Both the position numbers and the translations under genes were made by a program. A stretch of 64,000 bases of DNA from Schistocerca nitens (Eukaryota; Arthropoda; Insecta; Orthoptera; Acrididae), in assembly GCF_023898315.1 (NCBI RefSeq), contig NC_064614.1, forward strand, positions 380,617,348-380,681,347, given 5' to 3'. The number at the start of each line of letters is the position of its first letter. Within the stretch, counting starts at the first letter, position 1. Below the pieces are notes generated by a model that saw only the letters and a program-made list of their open reading frames with translations, was not told the origin of the DNA and searched no databases. This document shows, one piece after another, positions 22,536 to 34,030 of this stretch.

Positions 22536-23030
22536 AAGTACATCTCTACATCCATACTCGGCAAGCCACCTGACGGTGTGTGGCGGAGGGTACCTTGAGT
22601 ACCTCTATCAGTTCTCCTTTCTATTCCAGTCTCGTATTGTTCGTGGGAAGAAGGATTGTCGGTATGCCTCTGTGTGGGCTCTAATCTCTCTGATTTTATC
22701 CTCATGGTCTCTTCGCGAGATATACGCAGGAGGGAGCAATATACTGCTTGACTCTTCGGTGAAGGCATGTTCTCGAAACTTCAACAAAATCCCGTACCGA
22801 GCTACTGAGCGTCTCTCCTGCAGAGTCTTCCACTGGAGTTTATCTATCAACTCCGTAACGCCTTCGCGATTACTAAATGATCCTGTAACGAAGCGCGCTG
22901 CTCTCCGTTGGATCTTCTCTGTCTCTTCTATCAACCCTATCTGGTACTGATCCCACACTGGTGAGCAGTATTCGAGCAGTGGGCGAACAAGCGTACTGTA
23001 ACCTTTGTTTTCGGATTGCATTTCCTTAGG
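22536..23030 (-). pseudogene. LINE 3' end (reverse transcriptase C-terminus)
   Basis: The minus-strand frame 22608-23021 (137 codons) reads LVRPLLEYCSPVWDQYQIGL, then QRRAARFVTGSFSNREGVTE and SFFPRTIRDWN. This is the conserved C-terminal end of a CR1/Jockey-like reverse transcriptase. The 3' UTR (GGGTACCCTCCGCCACAC on the minus strand) continues to a GATGTAGAG-like tail at about 22540. The copy is 5'-truncated. The same 3' end recurs at 50704-50905 and 60500-60670. Confidence 0.9.
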
Positions 23031-23534
23031 ATTCTTAGGATAACATCACATAACCTCTCAACGCGTGGAGTTTCATTTAATTTGCTGTTCTCCTTTTGGG
23101 TGCTCAACTTCTCTTTTGGTCAGGCGGTGTGTATTACCAGCGTTGAGTGCAGATTACTTGACTGTTCTGAATGCACAGAAAGGTGGGCTTAATTAGATAT
23201 CGGTCGGTGCGACCTATACTGATCGCACAGTGGTATCGGCTGTATCGCTGCGCACCGCACAAGGTCCGCCCCGGTACATTCGGAATCCAGGCCGGTCGGA
23301 CCAAGGAGAGCGCTGGCACGGCCTCCGCGGGCGCGGTCCACGATATTAGCCGCAGACGCAGAGCGCGGCGGAAGGCCACTGGCCGGCGGCACTACGCCCT
23401 CACTAAATATTTCTCCAGTAACTATTATTTTTCTGTTGGTTAGCTACTTAAAGGATCTGCTCATGCAGCTTAACGCGCAGCAAGCACTCTCGTGAAACAG
23501 GGAGGACAGCCGGACCCAGATCAAATCAGAGCGT
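23031..23534. other. No gene seen; GC-rich patch
   Basis: The segment 23220-23400 is CpG-rich with a 90-codon Arg-rich frame. No domain was recognised, so I treat it as a compositional effect. Confidence 0.35.
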
Positions 23535-24560
23535 ATGATTAACAAAATAAATACGTTGTTGGATCTCCTCTTTCCTGGCATAGTGGAGCAACTCGACGTG
23601 GCATGGAATCAACAAGTGGTTGCAAGTTTCCTGTGCAAATACTGTGCCATGCTGCCTCTGTAGTCATCCATAACAGCGGAGGTGTTGCGGGAGCAGGATT
23701 TTGTGCACACACTTCTAGATTACGACCCATAAATGTTCGAGGGGATTCATGACGGGCGATCTGAGTTTGTGACTCAGTGACATGATATCGTCGTTTGGGA
23801 CCGTGAAGCCCACGAATAGGTGCAAATGTTCTCCAAGTTACCGAACATAAACATTTCCAATCAGCGATCGGTTCTGTCAGAACACAGGTAACAGCCCATT
23901 CCACGTAAATACAGCCCAGAACATTAAAGAGCCACCACCAGCTTATACAGGGCCTTGCTGACAACTTTGATCTATAGCTTCATGGGATCTGCACCACACT
24001 CGAACCCTACCATGAACTCTTGACAGCTGAAATCGGGTCTCATCTGACTAGTCGTCTAGGGTCCAACCGATGTGGTCACCAGTCCAGGAGAGCTGCTGCC
24101 GGCGATGTTGTGCTGTTAGCAACAGCAGTCGTGTCGGTCTCCTGCTGCTATAGCCCGTTAAAACCAGATTTGACTGCACTGACGTAACGGATACGATCGT
24201 CGTACATACGTCCCGCCACTGATTTCCGTGGTTGTATCACGCAGTGTTGCTTGTCTGCTAGCACTGACAGCTCTACACAAACGCCGCTGCTCTCGGTCGT
24301 TAATTGAAAGTCATCGGCCACTGCGTGGTCAGTGGTGAGAGGTAATGCCTCTCGGCAGGCCCTTGACACTACGGATCTCGGAATACTGAATGCTCTAACG
24401 ATTTCCGAAATGGAATGTCCCATACGTCTAGCTCCAACTACCATTCCGTGTTCAAAATTCGTTAATTCCAGTCGTGCGGCCATAATCACGTCGGAAACCT
24501 TTTCACACGAGTCACCTGAGTACAAATGACAGGTCTGACAATGCACTGGCGTGTCATGCC
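23535..24560 (-). pseudogene. Tc1-like transposase remnant
   Basis: The N-terminal frame 24148-24546 reads ARLELTNFEHGMVVGARRMG and SISEIVRAFSIPRSVVSR, a typical first helix-turn-helix. The middle (23950-24110) shows decayed blocks with DETRFQL around the first Asp. The C-terminal end in 23539-23964 reads NLQPLVDSMPRRVAPL, the usual Tc1 C-terminal motif. Stops, frameshifts and a deletion of the QDN and PIEH blocks make it dead. Terminal repeats were not resolved. Confidence 0.8.
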
Positions 24561-26026
24561 TTGGGTACGCGGTAGCGCCATCTTTATATCTGTGTATTGC
24601 TATCCAATCACTTTTGTGACCCGATTAGGTGTCTATATTAGTGGTAATGCTGGACAATGGCTACACATGCTTTCTACAGTCTTTAACAAGTCATGCAATA
24701 TGAACGCTCGATGCTGAAGCACGACTTGCGGCCAACGCAAATAGTATGAAGACCATACGAGGCCCAGTCGAATCTAGTACGACAGCGCCATGTCACCTAT
24801 GATCGCTACCGATAAACTGTCCGCGTCGGTAGGCAATCAACGGCTTCCTGCAGCCCGGGTTTGGTGTAAATGAAATCCTGGAGAGGGCAGTCCAGTAACG
24901 TGTTACCTGATGTCATTTGCTGCTGAATTACACCTTTTTACGTTACATTATTTATAATTTTTACTGCACAACATATAAATTTTTATTTGGATATAAGTTA
25001 CGCTAATACCCAGCACAATATTCATGCTATCTAACCACATGTTGCATGTGTTGTATCCTATTCGCTAAGGATACAGGGGGGAGGACAAGGGGCGTGGCAT
25101 CTGCTACTTAACACCATGACACTGCCGCTATAGTCAGCAGTCGACATCACTGGCTGGTGTACACAGCTACTGGTTTGCGCCGTGGTCTCCATACGTCATC
25201 ACCTGGTATAACTTCGTACAATTTATTTTTAACTTAGCGTTTATTATATTACATGTTTTCCTCTATCCTGTTGTAGCACTAAATTACAGAGTATGGACCG
25301 AAGACGATCGGCATCAGGTCGACACTGGTCACCACTTACAAATAAAAGTGTTTTGATGAAGACTGTTCTACATAATATTTCATTAATGTTCATCGTGATC
25401 ATTGAAATTCCCAATATATTTAAAAAGGCTCTGATTAACCTCAGTTGGTGTTTTACATCGGGCAGCCTAGCCTGTTTTCCAAGCTCATGTAGGCAAATTT
25501 AGGGCTCGACCAGAATCGCCGCCTTAGAAAATACGATAAACAAACAGTTAAAATACGATATCATACACAACAACGTTTCCACGATAGGCAGGCAGATGGC
25601 ACAGACGTGTTCCCTTCCTTTCCATTTCGGTTGAAAATATCCCTGTGCATACAAAGATGTAACTGTTTGGTCTGCAGTACAAATTCCGTTTTATTCAGGA
25701 AGTTCATATTGGTTTCCTGAGATAGAGTTTCCATCACTCCATAATGAGGTCACAGATGTGCGGCAATATTCTGATCAGCATGTTCGTGTGTGAAACACGT
25801 TTTCCGATTATGAGACTAAATAAGTTACGATTATGTGGCAACCTGGGAGCGAAATCTGCGAAATTGCCCAGTCTGTCAGTATGCTGACAGTCTGATCCAG
25901 ACAAAAATTATATTATGTCTTCGGCGCTCCAAAAATAATTACATAATACTGAAATTTTGTTTTTTTTTGTGGTCCGTGTTGTTGAGACGTGTGAAATATA
26001 AAACTAAGTCCTATTCAGTGCAACTA
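24561..26026. other. 1.5 kb with no recognised gene
   Basis: Mixed, mainly AT-rich sequence. Short open frames only. No terminal repeats or RNA genes were recognised. Confidence 0.4.
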
Positions 26027-26233
26027 CATTGCCATTTAGCCGGCCGCTGTGACCGAGCGGTTCTACGTGCTTCAGTCTGGAACAGTGCGATCGCTACGGC
26101 CGCAGGTTCCAATCCTGCCTCGGGCATGGATGTGTGTGATGTCCTTAGGTTAGTTAGGTTTAAGTAGTTCTAAGTTCAGATGGTAAGTCCCATAGTGCTC
26201 AGAGCCATTTCAACCATTTTGCATTGCCATTTA
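26027..26233 (+). mobile_element. SINE A, full length, with TSDs
   Basis: SINE A at 26039-26221 with A box GTGACCGAGCGG and a slightly altered B box GGTTCCAATCC. The 12-bp TSD CATTGCCATTTA is at 26027-26038 and 26222-26233. Confidence 0.93.
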
Positions 26234-26563
26234 AATACGGCGCTTTCGCACTTTCCCCCTCCTCACACTCAGAGAGCTTGCCGTGGCGATAGGGGGAGAG
26301 GGTAGTGAAACTGAGCGCTGTGGCCCTCGTGCCAGGATATGATCTGCGAGCCGAGTTCCTGATCGCCCTGCTAATGACGTAGATTTACCTTTCTTTAACC
26401 TCTCTATTGAAGTATGTAGTAAGTCACTATTGCTTCCCATGTTCCAGTATTTCTGTCCAATCCAAATCGATCTTCCCTGGGGTCGGCTTCTACCAGTTCC
26501 TCTGCTTTCTTCTGTAAATAATTAATGTCAATATTTGTAACCATGACTTATTAAACTGGTAGT
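26234..26563. other. No gene seen
   Basis: Short unassigned spacer. A 69-codon minus-strand frame (26231-26440) lacks any recognisable feature. Confidence 0.4.
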
Positions 26564-26771
26564 TCGGTAATATTCAAATGTTCCAATGTGCGTGAATTCC
26601 TAAGGGACCAAACCGCATAGGTCATCGGTCCCAAGATTTACACACTACTTAAACTAACTTAAACTAACTTATGCTAAGAACAACACACACGCCCATGCCC
26701 GAGGGAGGACTCGAAGCTCCAGCGGGAGGGGCCGCGCAGCCCGTGACAGCATGAATCAAATCGGTAATATT
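26564..26771 (-). mobile_element. SINE D, antisense, with TSDs
   Basis: A variant SINE at 26575-26760. Its minus strand has a degraded B box (GGAGCTTCGAGTCC) and the GCATGGGCGTGTGTG block, but a tail with TAAGTTAGTTTAAG that differs from SINE B. The TSD TCGGTAATATT is at 26564-26574 and 26761-26771. The head end is truncated. Confidence 0.82.
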
Positions 26772-26789
26772 AACGCCTACAAATACCTG

Positions 26790-27000
26790 CTTTCCTTGGC
26801 ATTGGAATTATTGCTTTCTTGAAATCTGAGGGTATTTCTCTGTCTCATATGCCTTGCAAACCATGTTGAATAGTTCTGTCACGGCTGGCTCTCCCATGGA
26901 TATTAGCAGCCCTGAGGGAACATCGTCTACTCCACGGGCCTCGCAGTAACGTATCTCCCGTATCATCTTCATCGACTTCCTCTTCTCTTCCTGCAATATT
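26790..27000 (-). pseudogene. RTE-like reverse transcriptase fragment
   Basis: The minus-strand frame 26808-26996 reads ARGVDDVPSGLLISMGEPAV and TELFNMVCKAYET. This matches the start of the RT domain in endonuclease-reverse-transcriptase type LINEs (the GVDDIPVELLK region). Only about 60 codons remain, with no ends visible. Confidence 0.75.
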
Positions 27001-27582
27001 GCCTTCGAATTCAGTTCCCTTGTATAGACCCTCTGTACATTCCTTTCACCTTTCAGTTTTTCCTTCTTTGCTTACTACTGGCTTTCCGTCTCAGATCCCG
27101 ATATTCATACACCTGCTTCTCTTTTCTCCAAAAGCCTCCTTAATTTCCCGTAGGTGTTATCTATCTTTCTCCAGTTCTACATCCTTCTAAACTTACAGTT
27201 GTCCTCTAAACATTCTTGTTTATCCATTTTTCAATTTCTGTCGTTTATGTACCGTAATAAATCCTGAACCGGTTGTGACATACTGTAGAAATCACCATAC
27301 ATTCCAGCAAAAAGTCCGTTTCTCCGTACAGCTGTATCATGCGATTTATTTTGATCTTCAGTAAATGTATCGCCAATGGAGGCTCATCGTCTGGTATCAA
27401 ATTCTCTCGAAAATCAAGTTTTATAAGCATGACGACCGTTCGTCCAGAACTGGAGAATGTCATACAGGAAGCGAAGTATCAGATACCGGACATTCCGTTC
27501 TACATAACCGTGGAAATAGAAAGACAGCACTTGACTTTTGAGGCAAGTTTGTTATCTGAAGATGAGACTTTACAGTCTTGAT
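27001..27582. other. No gene seen
   Basis: A pyrimidine-rich stretch (27000-27240) followed by mixed sequence with 72- and 80-codon frames on opposite strands. No domain was recognised. Confidence 0.35.
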
Positions 27583-27905
27583 GATACGAAGGTAGTCAAA
27601 AAATAATGCCTCCTGTTTTTTTCTCTTTAAACAGAGTGTGTTAAAGGAAAATTTGAATTTGGAGCTATTCCGCAAAATCCACTGTAGCAGTAACTTTCTG
27701 CGCCAACAGATGCCAGTACTGCAGTCGCTTGCAAAATGGCCGACATCGATGTTCTTACTAGACTGCGTTCTGTGATAGAATTCTTGAATTCAGGCGGTTA
27801 AACGCTCATTCGAATTGTTGACAAACTGAAAAATCTGTGCAGTGATGCAACAAAAGATATCAGCACTGTTTAGACGACGGATTCGTCGCTGTAACGAAGC
27901 TGAAG
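27583..27905 (+). pseudogene. Mariner-like 5' fragment
   Basis: It begins with a mariner-type terminal sequence (GGTAGTCAAAAAATAATGCC at 27589-27608). It then reads fragments such as IRIVDKLKN (27812-27838), matching the N-terminal helix-turn-helix of mariner transposases, with stops. It ends where a Tc1-like 5' region begins near 27906, so the 3' part is missing. Confidence 0.6.
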
Positions 27906-29126
27906 GGCGGCACCTACAACGTGCTGACATGAGGAAAGTTTCCAACTGATTTCTCATACACAAACAGCAGTTGAACGGCGTTGCCTGGTGAAACGTTGTT
28001 GTGATGCCTCGTGTAAGGAGGAGAAATGCGTACCATCACGTTTCCGACTTTGATAAAGGTAGGATTGTAGCCTATCGCGATTGCGGTTTATCGTATCGCG
28101 ACATTGCTGCTCGCGTTGGTCCAGATCCAATGACTGTTAACAGAATATGGAATCGGTGGGTTCAGGAGGGTAATACGGAACGCCGTGCTGGCTCCCAACG
28201 GCCTCGTATCACTAGAATTCATGACAGGCATCTTATCCACATGGCTGTAACGGATCGTGCAGCCACGTCTCGATCCCTGAGTCAACAGTTGGGGACGTTT
28301 GCAAGACAACAACCATCTGCATGAACAGTTCGACGACGTTTGCAGCAGCATGGACTTTCAGCTCGGAGGCCTGGCTGCAGTTACTCGTGACGCTGCATCA
28401 CAGACAGGAGCGCCTGCGATGGCGTACTCTACGACGAACCTGGGTGCACCAATGGCAAAACGTCAGTTTTTTGGATGAATCGAGGTTCTGTTTACAGCAT
28501 CATGATGGTCGCATCCCTGTTTGGAGACATCGCGGTGAACGCACATACTGGCGTACCGCCCGGCGTGATGGTATGGGGTGCCATTGATTACACGTCTCGG
28601 TCACCTCTTGTTCGCATTGAACAGTGGACGTAACAATTAAGATGTGTTACGACCCGTGTCTCTTCCCTTCATTCGATCCCTGCGAAACCCCACATTTCAG
28701 CAGGATAATGCACGACCGCATGTTGCAGGTCCTGTACGGGCCTTTCTGGATACAGAAAATGTTCTACTACTGCCCTGGCCAGCACATTCTCCAGATCTCT
28801 CACCAATTGAAAGCTTCTGGTCAATGGTGGCCGAGCAACTGGCTCGTCACAATACGCCAGTCACTACTGTGGTATCGTGTTGAAGCTGCATGGGCAGCTG
28901 TACCTGTACATCGCATCCAAGCTCTGTTTGACTCAATTCTCAGGCGTATCAAGGCCGTTATTACGGCCAGAGGTGGTTGTTCTGGGTACTGATTTCTCAG
29001 GATCTACGCAGCCAAATTGCGTGAAAATGTAATCACATGTCAGTTCAAGTATAATATATTTGTCCAATGAATACCCGTTTATCATCTGCCGTTCTTTGTG
29101 TAGCAATTTTAGTGGCCAGTAGTGTA
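27906..29126 (+). mobile_element. Tc1-like element, degenerate
   Basis: The right end is clear: AGTGGCCAGTAGTG at 29111-29124 followed by TA, in the orientation of a Tc1 3' inverted repeat. The left terminal repeat was not found, and the element seems truncated at a junction with mariner sequence near 27906. The pseudogene below is its transposase. Confidence 0.75.
28004..28992 (+). pseudogene. Tc1-like transposase, broken (DD34E)
   Basis: The reading frame opens at ATG 28004 with FDKGRIVAYRDCGLSYRDIA (first helix-turn-helix) and runs to a TGA at 28322. Frame 28321-28587 has NVSFLDESRFCLQHHDGRIP around the first Asp. Frame 28644-28883 has TFQQDNARPHVAGPV (second Asp) and WPAHSPDLSPIESFW (Glu), with 34 residues between them. 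The last part (28624-28992) returns to another frame, ending in GGCSGY. At least three frameshifts or stops break it, but all catalytic blocks are readable, so decay is moderate. Confidence 0.9.
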
Positions 29127-29671
29127 TAATACAAAATTTCTGCTTTCAGCGCACATTTCATGCCTGGTGGAGGTCGCTGTTTCCATAGCGAGCTCAAGGT
29201 AAATACGAAGAAGTGTCAACCAAGGCTGATTAATGTTTACCATTTCAATTTCGTACGCGCCTCAAGGCGGCCACGTACGAAAGATGCTCGCCGATCGCGA
29301 GCGGCGGTCCTTGAAGCTGGGGCTGAGGCCAGTTAGCCGCGAGGCTGACGCACGTGCTCACGTGGCGTACGCGGCGCGTGCCGCACGTGGAGGCATTTGC
29401 GGCCGAGCCGCTGAGCGGGACCTCGCCTTGTTGGTGTGGGCGGCGATCGCTCGCCGGAGGTGCGCCAATCCCATCGATGTGAGACTCATCCCTGACCGCA
29501 AAGCCTGGGGACAGGTGTGCCGAAACCAGCAGAGCCCGACTAAAGTAGCCGGCTGCGAGAGCAAGTCAGCAAGTAAAGGCTGGCTGTTTTCTGCTCCAGT
29601 GTTGACAGCACAGCTTCAAGAATGACATGCCTTTAGCTGTGTTGGTTCAGTGTGAGTTTAGACCACTGTAC
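29127..29671. other. GC-rich patch, no gene recognised
   Basis: Bases 29240-29600 are CpG-rich with a 130-codon open frame (29233-29625) rich in Ala and Arg and a 68-codon frame opposite. I see no domain or signal. It could be host-derived, but composition explains the open frame. Confidence 0.4.
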
Positions 29672-29683
29672 TAGGGCGTGCTG

Positions 29684-29889
29684 AAAGGTAATGCTGTCGC
29701 GCGGGATTAGCCGGGCGGTCTGAAGCGCTGCAGTCATGGTCTGTGCGGCTTGTCCCGGCGAAGGTTCGAATCCTCCATCGGGCATGGGTGTATGTGCTTG
29801 TCCTTAGGATAATTTAGGTTAAGTAGTGTGTAATCTTAGGGACTGATGACCTTAGCAATTAAGTCCCATAAGATTTCACAAAGGTAATG
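29684..29889 (+). mobile_element. SINE B, full length, in mariner terminal repeat
   Basis: SINE B at 29694-29879 with A box GCCGGGCGG and B box GGTTCGAATCC. The 10-bp TSD AAAGGTAATG at 29684-29693 and 29880-29889 is itself part of the mariner end, so the SINE insertion is the younger event. Confidence 0.92.
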
Positions 29890-29979
29890 TATCCGACACT
29901 TTTGTTCTGTTCCCAAAAACGGCTGTGGTATTATATGTATGCATGTTAATTGGTCGACTTTCTTGCTTCGCTGATGCTA

Positions 29980-30990
29980 GTTGCAACCCTCTGCCGCTAG
30001 AGGTCTCCGAATTGTAGCGTGTAACATGGCGCTGTGTGATGTAACTGCGTCGGTGCATGAGAACCATCGTGCTGTAATGAAGTTTCTAACCACAGAAAAT
30101 GTGCCTCTAATTGAAATCCATAGAAGAATGAAAGCTGTGAACGGTGATGATTGTATCGACGTCAGTAATGTTCGACGTCGGGTTCTTCAAGCTCGTAATG
30201 AATGAAATGGCGGTGCTAACCTCTACGTGTGCAACTGAGCTAGGAGTGGACGATCGCGAACGGCAACCGACGAGATTCATTGGAATCGGGTTGGTGAACA
30301 CACCAGACAAAACTGTCGGATAACACAGACACAGGTCTCAGGTAAATATGGCATATCACGGCATCGTCTACAGGCCATCGCTGCAGAACTGCAGTCACTC
30401 CTGACATGAATCAGAAGATATTGGACATCTGTGAACAGTTTCTTTTACGTTTTGAACGTGTGAGTGATGGGATCCTTAACAACATTCTGACGTGTGATGA
30501 AATATGTGCCATCATTCTGATCCCGAAAGCAAGAAAGCATCAGTGGGGCTCTTCCACATAAGATCACCGACGCCAAAAATTTTCAGGTTCATACCATTAG
30601 CAGGCAAAGGTCATACTGACAGTGTTCTGGGATGTTCCAGGTATGGTGCAATTGGAATTAATGCGTAAAGGCACCACCACAAATCCTGCAAGTCCCTCCG
30701 AAAACTGAAAGCATGAATTCTAAGAGTTCTACCACACACGGAGCACCCTCTCGTTCAGCATGGCAAAGCCAGACGATTCACGAGTGTTGCGACATATGCA
30801 ACAGTCCGACGCCTTGAGTTCACTGACATGGATCAGAAGAACATCTCCGAGAATTTCACTTTCATAGTGACGATGCGCTGCAAACAGAAGTGAACTTGTG
30901 GCTCCGTCAACAAAATCAGTCTATAGTGACTGTCTGAACAAACTGGTCTCTTGTTGGGAGAAATGTGTTCGTCGATAGGGTAACTATGTT
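29980..30990 (+). pseudogene. Mariner transposase, broken
   Basis: The frame 29981-30205 has ENVPLIEIHRRMKAVNGDDC and DVSNVRRRVLQA, the N-terminal helix-turn-helix region. Further along, TQTQVSGKYGISRHRLQAI (30327-30383) continues the second helix-turn-helix. A TCDEIC block near 30492 stands for the first-Asp GDET motif. The C-terminal end near 30880-30925 (TEVNLWLRQQ-like) matches the remnant at 52985. Multiple stops and frameshifts are present. Confidence 0.82.
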
Positions 30991-31002
30991 TCAAAATGAA
31001 TA

Positions 31003-31229
31003 TGTAGACATGAAAGCTGGCCGCGGTGGCCGAGCGGTTCTAGGCGCTTCCGTCCGGAACCGCGCGACTACTACGGTCGCAGGCTCGAATCCTGCCTCGG
31101 GCATGGATGTGTGTGCTGTCCTTAGATTAGGTTAGGTTTAAGTAGTTCTAAGTTCTGGAGGACTGATGACCTCAGATGTTAACTCCCATAGTGCACAGAG
31201 CCATTTGAACCATTTTTTGTAGACATGAA
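31003..31229 (+). mobile_element. SINE A, full length, in mariner
   Basis: SINE A at 31015-31217 with A box GTGGCCGAGCGG and tail TTAGGTTTAAGTAG. The 12-bp TSD TGTAGACATGAA is at 31003-31014 and 31218-31229. Confidence 0.94.
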
Positions 31230-31344
31230 GAATAGAATGTTAATAAAGTGTGTTTTATTTGAACAGCCGTAAGGGCTTTCACGTAAAATACTCGGCAGCA
31301 CTACTTTCCAGCACGAGCTCGTATTACGAAGTTTCCGATATTCA

Positions 31345-31990
31345 TACGCACCATGGAAGAAATGATCGGATTAACTCATTTTCTGCACTCTGAAGAGACT
31401 ACAGATGCGAAGATTATTCGCAGAATGCAGCTGCAATGCGCTGATAAGTCTCAGTGAAAGAAAAACTAGCGAGTGGATAAATCGCCTTAGACGTGCATCT
31501 GAGTGCGACGAACTGCATTCGGGAAGGAAAATTCATGAAGCAGTGTCTTGAGACATGAGAGGTCCACTCCTAATTCATTACTCCTCTAAAGATCAAACAG
31601 TGAGTAGTAACAGCTCCTGTGAGCTACTGCGAGACGTGAAACCCGAAATAAAAGTTAAGATGAAAAGGAAGCTCTCGAAAGCTGCGGTTTTGTTTCAGGA
31701 TAATGTAAGCCTCATAAAGTTGCGAAAACAAGCCACTGCGTCCAAAATCCTAGTTTTCTGCTTCTGGCAGCTCTGGCTGCTTCTGGTAACTCAACATAAG
31801 TTTTACCTTTTTTGTCCGAAGGAGCAGCACCTACAAAACTTCAAGTTTTCGTCGTACGACGAGGTTGTGAAGTGGTGCAAAGGCGTGCGCGACGCCTGAA
31901 AACTTCTTACAGCACAGTCGCTGGAGACTGTTCATTCCATAAAATATCTAGGGTTGGGCGTGCGGAGCGATTAACTCATAAAGCGGAACA
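31345..31990 (+). pseudogene. Second mariner-like remnant
   Basis: It starts with ATDAKIIRRMQ-like and EWINRLRRASECDELHSGRK-like fragments of the N-terminal region in shifting frames. The 114-codon frame 31555-31899 reads MRGPLLIHYSSKDQTVSSNS, then KLSKAAVLFQDNVSL with the second Asp, then KFSSYDEVVKWC near the C-terminus. This is the order in mariner transposases of the type with LLIHY before the QDN block. The first Asp block is deleted and no terminal repeats were found. Confidence 0.72.
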
Positions 31991-31999
31991 CTTAAAAAC

Positions 32000-33089
32000 C
32001 GAAAGAACTAAATATTCATTTTCTAGCGTTAGTTATTTGTCTGAAAGTACTGTTTAGGAACATTTACTCATAAAGAAATATGTCAGATGGATGGCTGGGA
32101 ACTCACTTCACACTGCGCAGTGGACTCACGCCTGAAGCTTGTTAATGCGTGCCGTGGTCAGTGAACGGCATGCTCCGTGTTGCTGTCGCTACCGTAACGC
32201 CAGCTGCAGCCGGCGCGCCTTGACACAGTTTTGTCGACATTTAAGCGCTCCCTCTTCCTTCCAGATGATCCATCTTGGGGAACACCCACTGCGCCTTATT
32301 CTGTTTCTTTTATATATGCAACCACAAAAAAGAAAGAAACGTCATGTTGACTAGGACAGTTGATTGTTGCGAAACATACCCGGAATCTCAATACGCTACG
32401 GAAATTTGGCGCTGCTGCTTCTGTTGGCCGTAAGAATGAAAACAGGTACCGGAACCAGTGTGCTGAGTGATTTGTTTGTTGTGCGGGCCTCTGGGCCGGC
32501 CGTGGCCCCAAAACTGTCTCCCCACGCCGCGTGGCGCAGCCGATAGTGAACGTGACCGCACTGAGGAGTCGGCCGACAGTTACAAGGCCGCGCGTTCTTC
32601 TCGCGACCTGTTGATTCGTAGGCCATTAAGCACTAGCGCTAAGTGCTCCGTAACAGCGTGATCGCGGGAGTCTCCGGTGCGCTGTGGGCGACCGCGCTTA
32701 CCTCGGCTGGCCTCCGAGACTAACTGTCCGCGTCACTCGACAGGCGTGCTGTCCTAGGTCACCTCCGCGGCCCGCTTCCGTCACCGCCGCGGTGGCCTTT
32801 CCCTGCCATCCGCCGATCTCAGCCTGCGAGTGGAGTCCTGACAGCACGGATACCGCTTGCAGAGAGAAATGATACGAACATTCCCTTATTGTGGCACCAA
32901 GTGTTCCATGAACGCCTTGCCATTTGGCAGCTACAGAATTATTGGCCTTACGTAAAGGAAAGATTACGGCAGCTACTTCCTTATTCGGCAGTCCCAAATG
33001 ATTGTTCTTTTTCTGTGACAAAATCGCATTATTCCCTTGTAAGAAGGATAAATGTTCTCAGCAGGCATTGGAACTTAACAGCGGCCGGA
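32000..33089. other. GC-rich patch, no gene recognised
   Basis: Bases 32140-32860 are GC-rich with many CpGs and short overlapping frames on both strands (for example 32698-33021 minus). No domains were recognised. The block may be a CpG island or an unidentified repeat. Confidence 0.35.
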
Positions 33090-34030
33090 TGGTGAACTGT
33101 CGAGACTGTGGTTTAACGCTCCACGATATTGCTGCTCGCTTTGGTTGGGATCCAAAGACTTTATTGTTAATATGGAGTTGACGGTTTCAGGAAAGATATA
33201 CAAAGCGCCACGCAGGATTTCAAGGGTTCCACGCGACTAGCGCTCGACAGGACAGACTTAGTGTTCGCTCGATCATACGGGATTACAGCAGCCACGTCAG
33301 GTCAGTAAGTCAGAAAATGGGCTTATTTTCAGCAAAACACGGACTGTCAGTTCGGCAACAATTGTCGTGGCGAATTTTGATGTGGCAGAAAAGTGCACCG
33401 CACCGATACTGGTGCGCTCAATGGACACAGGAATGACACTACGTATTCTTTTCATACTTGTCCCAGTTCTGCGTACGGCATCACTAACTATGTATTTATG
33501 CGTGCTGCTTTGAGGAGAATGAACACTGCCACACTGCATGTGTCATCATTATATGGGTCCAGCAACTGGTGCTATTGTTTGGGGGTTTTGTTGAGTAAGC
33601 TACGCGATAATCTCTTGGGCGCATAGCCTGTAATTTAGACAGTAGCCCTTACGGCTAAGGCGGATTAGGTTTGGTGTCTGTGCCCTACCAGCGAGGTCTC
33701 CGTGACGTCATATTTCAACAAGATAACGCAAGACCGCAAGTTGTCCGTCCTACCTGCCCTACGGCGACACAGAGAATGATCGTCTGTTGTGCCGGCCAAC
33801 ACGATCTTCAGATGTGTCACTCATGCACACATCAGTTCATGGGTTACATATTTACACGTCACCCATTACGATGTACTCTGGCATAGATTTGAACCAACAT
33901 GGAATGGCGTATCCAACGACATGGAATGACAAATCCGCATCTGTAATCCGAGATCAATTACTCGATGCCCAGACGGCAGAGAACCATTGTTGCTGCCAAA
34001 AGCTGTATGTAATAAATTTCGCAACCTGAT
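33090..34030 (+). pseudogene. Tc1-like transposase remnant
   Basis: The opening part reads CRDCGLTLHDIAARFGWDPK (33104-33163) like the first helix-turn-helix of Tc1, close in sequence to the copy at 28004. Then VSQKMGLFSAKHGLSVRQQL follows. The frame 33671-33886 has VIFQQDNARPQVVRP (second Asp). The end near 33965 reads like SMPRRQRTIVAA. The segment around the first Asp and the PIEH block is scrambled. It is an old dead copy. Confidence 0.78.

Larger units (their letters stand above)
29672..31321 (+). mobile_element. Mariner element with two SINEs inside
   Basis: The 5' end GGGCGTGCTGAAAGGTAATG (29674-29693) and the 3' end with GCACTACTTTCCAGCACG (about 31298-31315) are inverted repeats. 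A SINE B has landed inside the 5' terminal repeat and a SINE A just before the 3' end. Without the SINEs the element is about 1.2 kb, a normal mariner size. TA precedes the left end. The right TA is uncertain. Confidence 0.85.

Noticed and set aside
27557..27592. CTGAAGA followed by an AGACT-AGTCT hairpin as another hammerhead
   Set aside because: GAAA is absent (TGAT instead) and no stem I partner was found. One short hairpin after a common heptamer is likely chance.
29233..29625. 130-codon Ala/Arg-rich frame
   Set aside because: CpG-rich composition removes stops in several frames. A second frame is open on the other strand and no motif was found.
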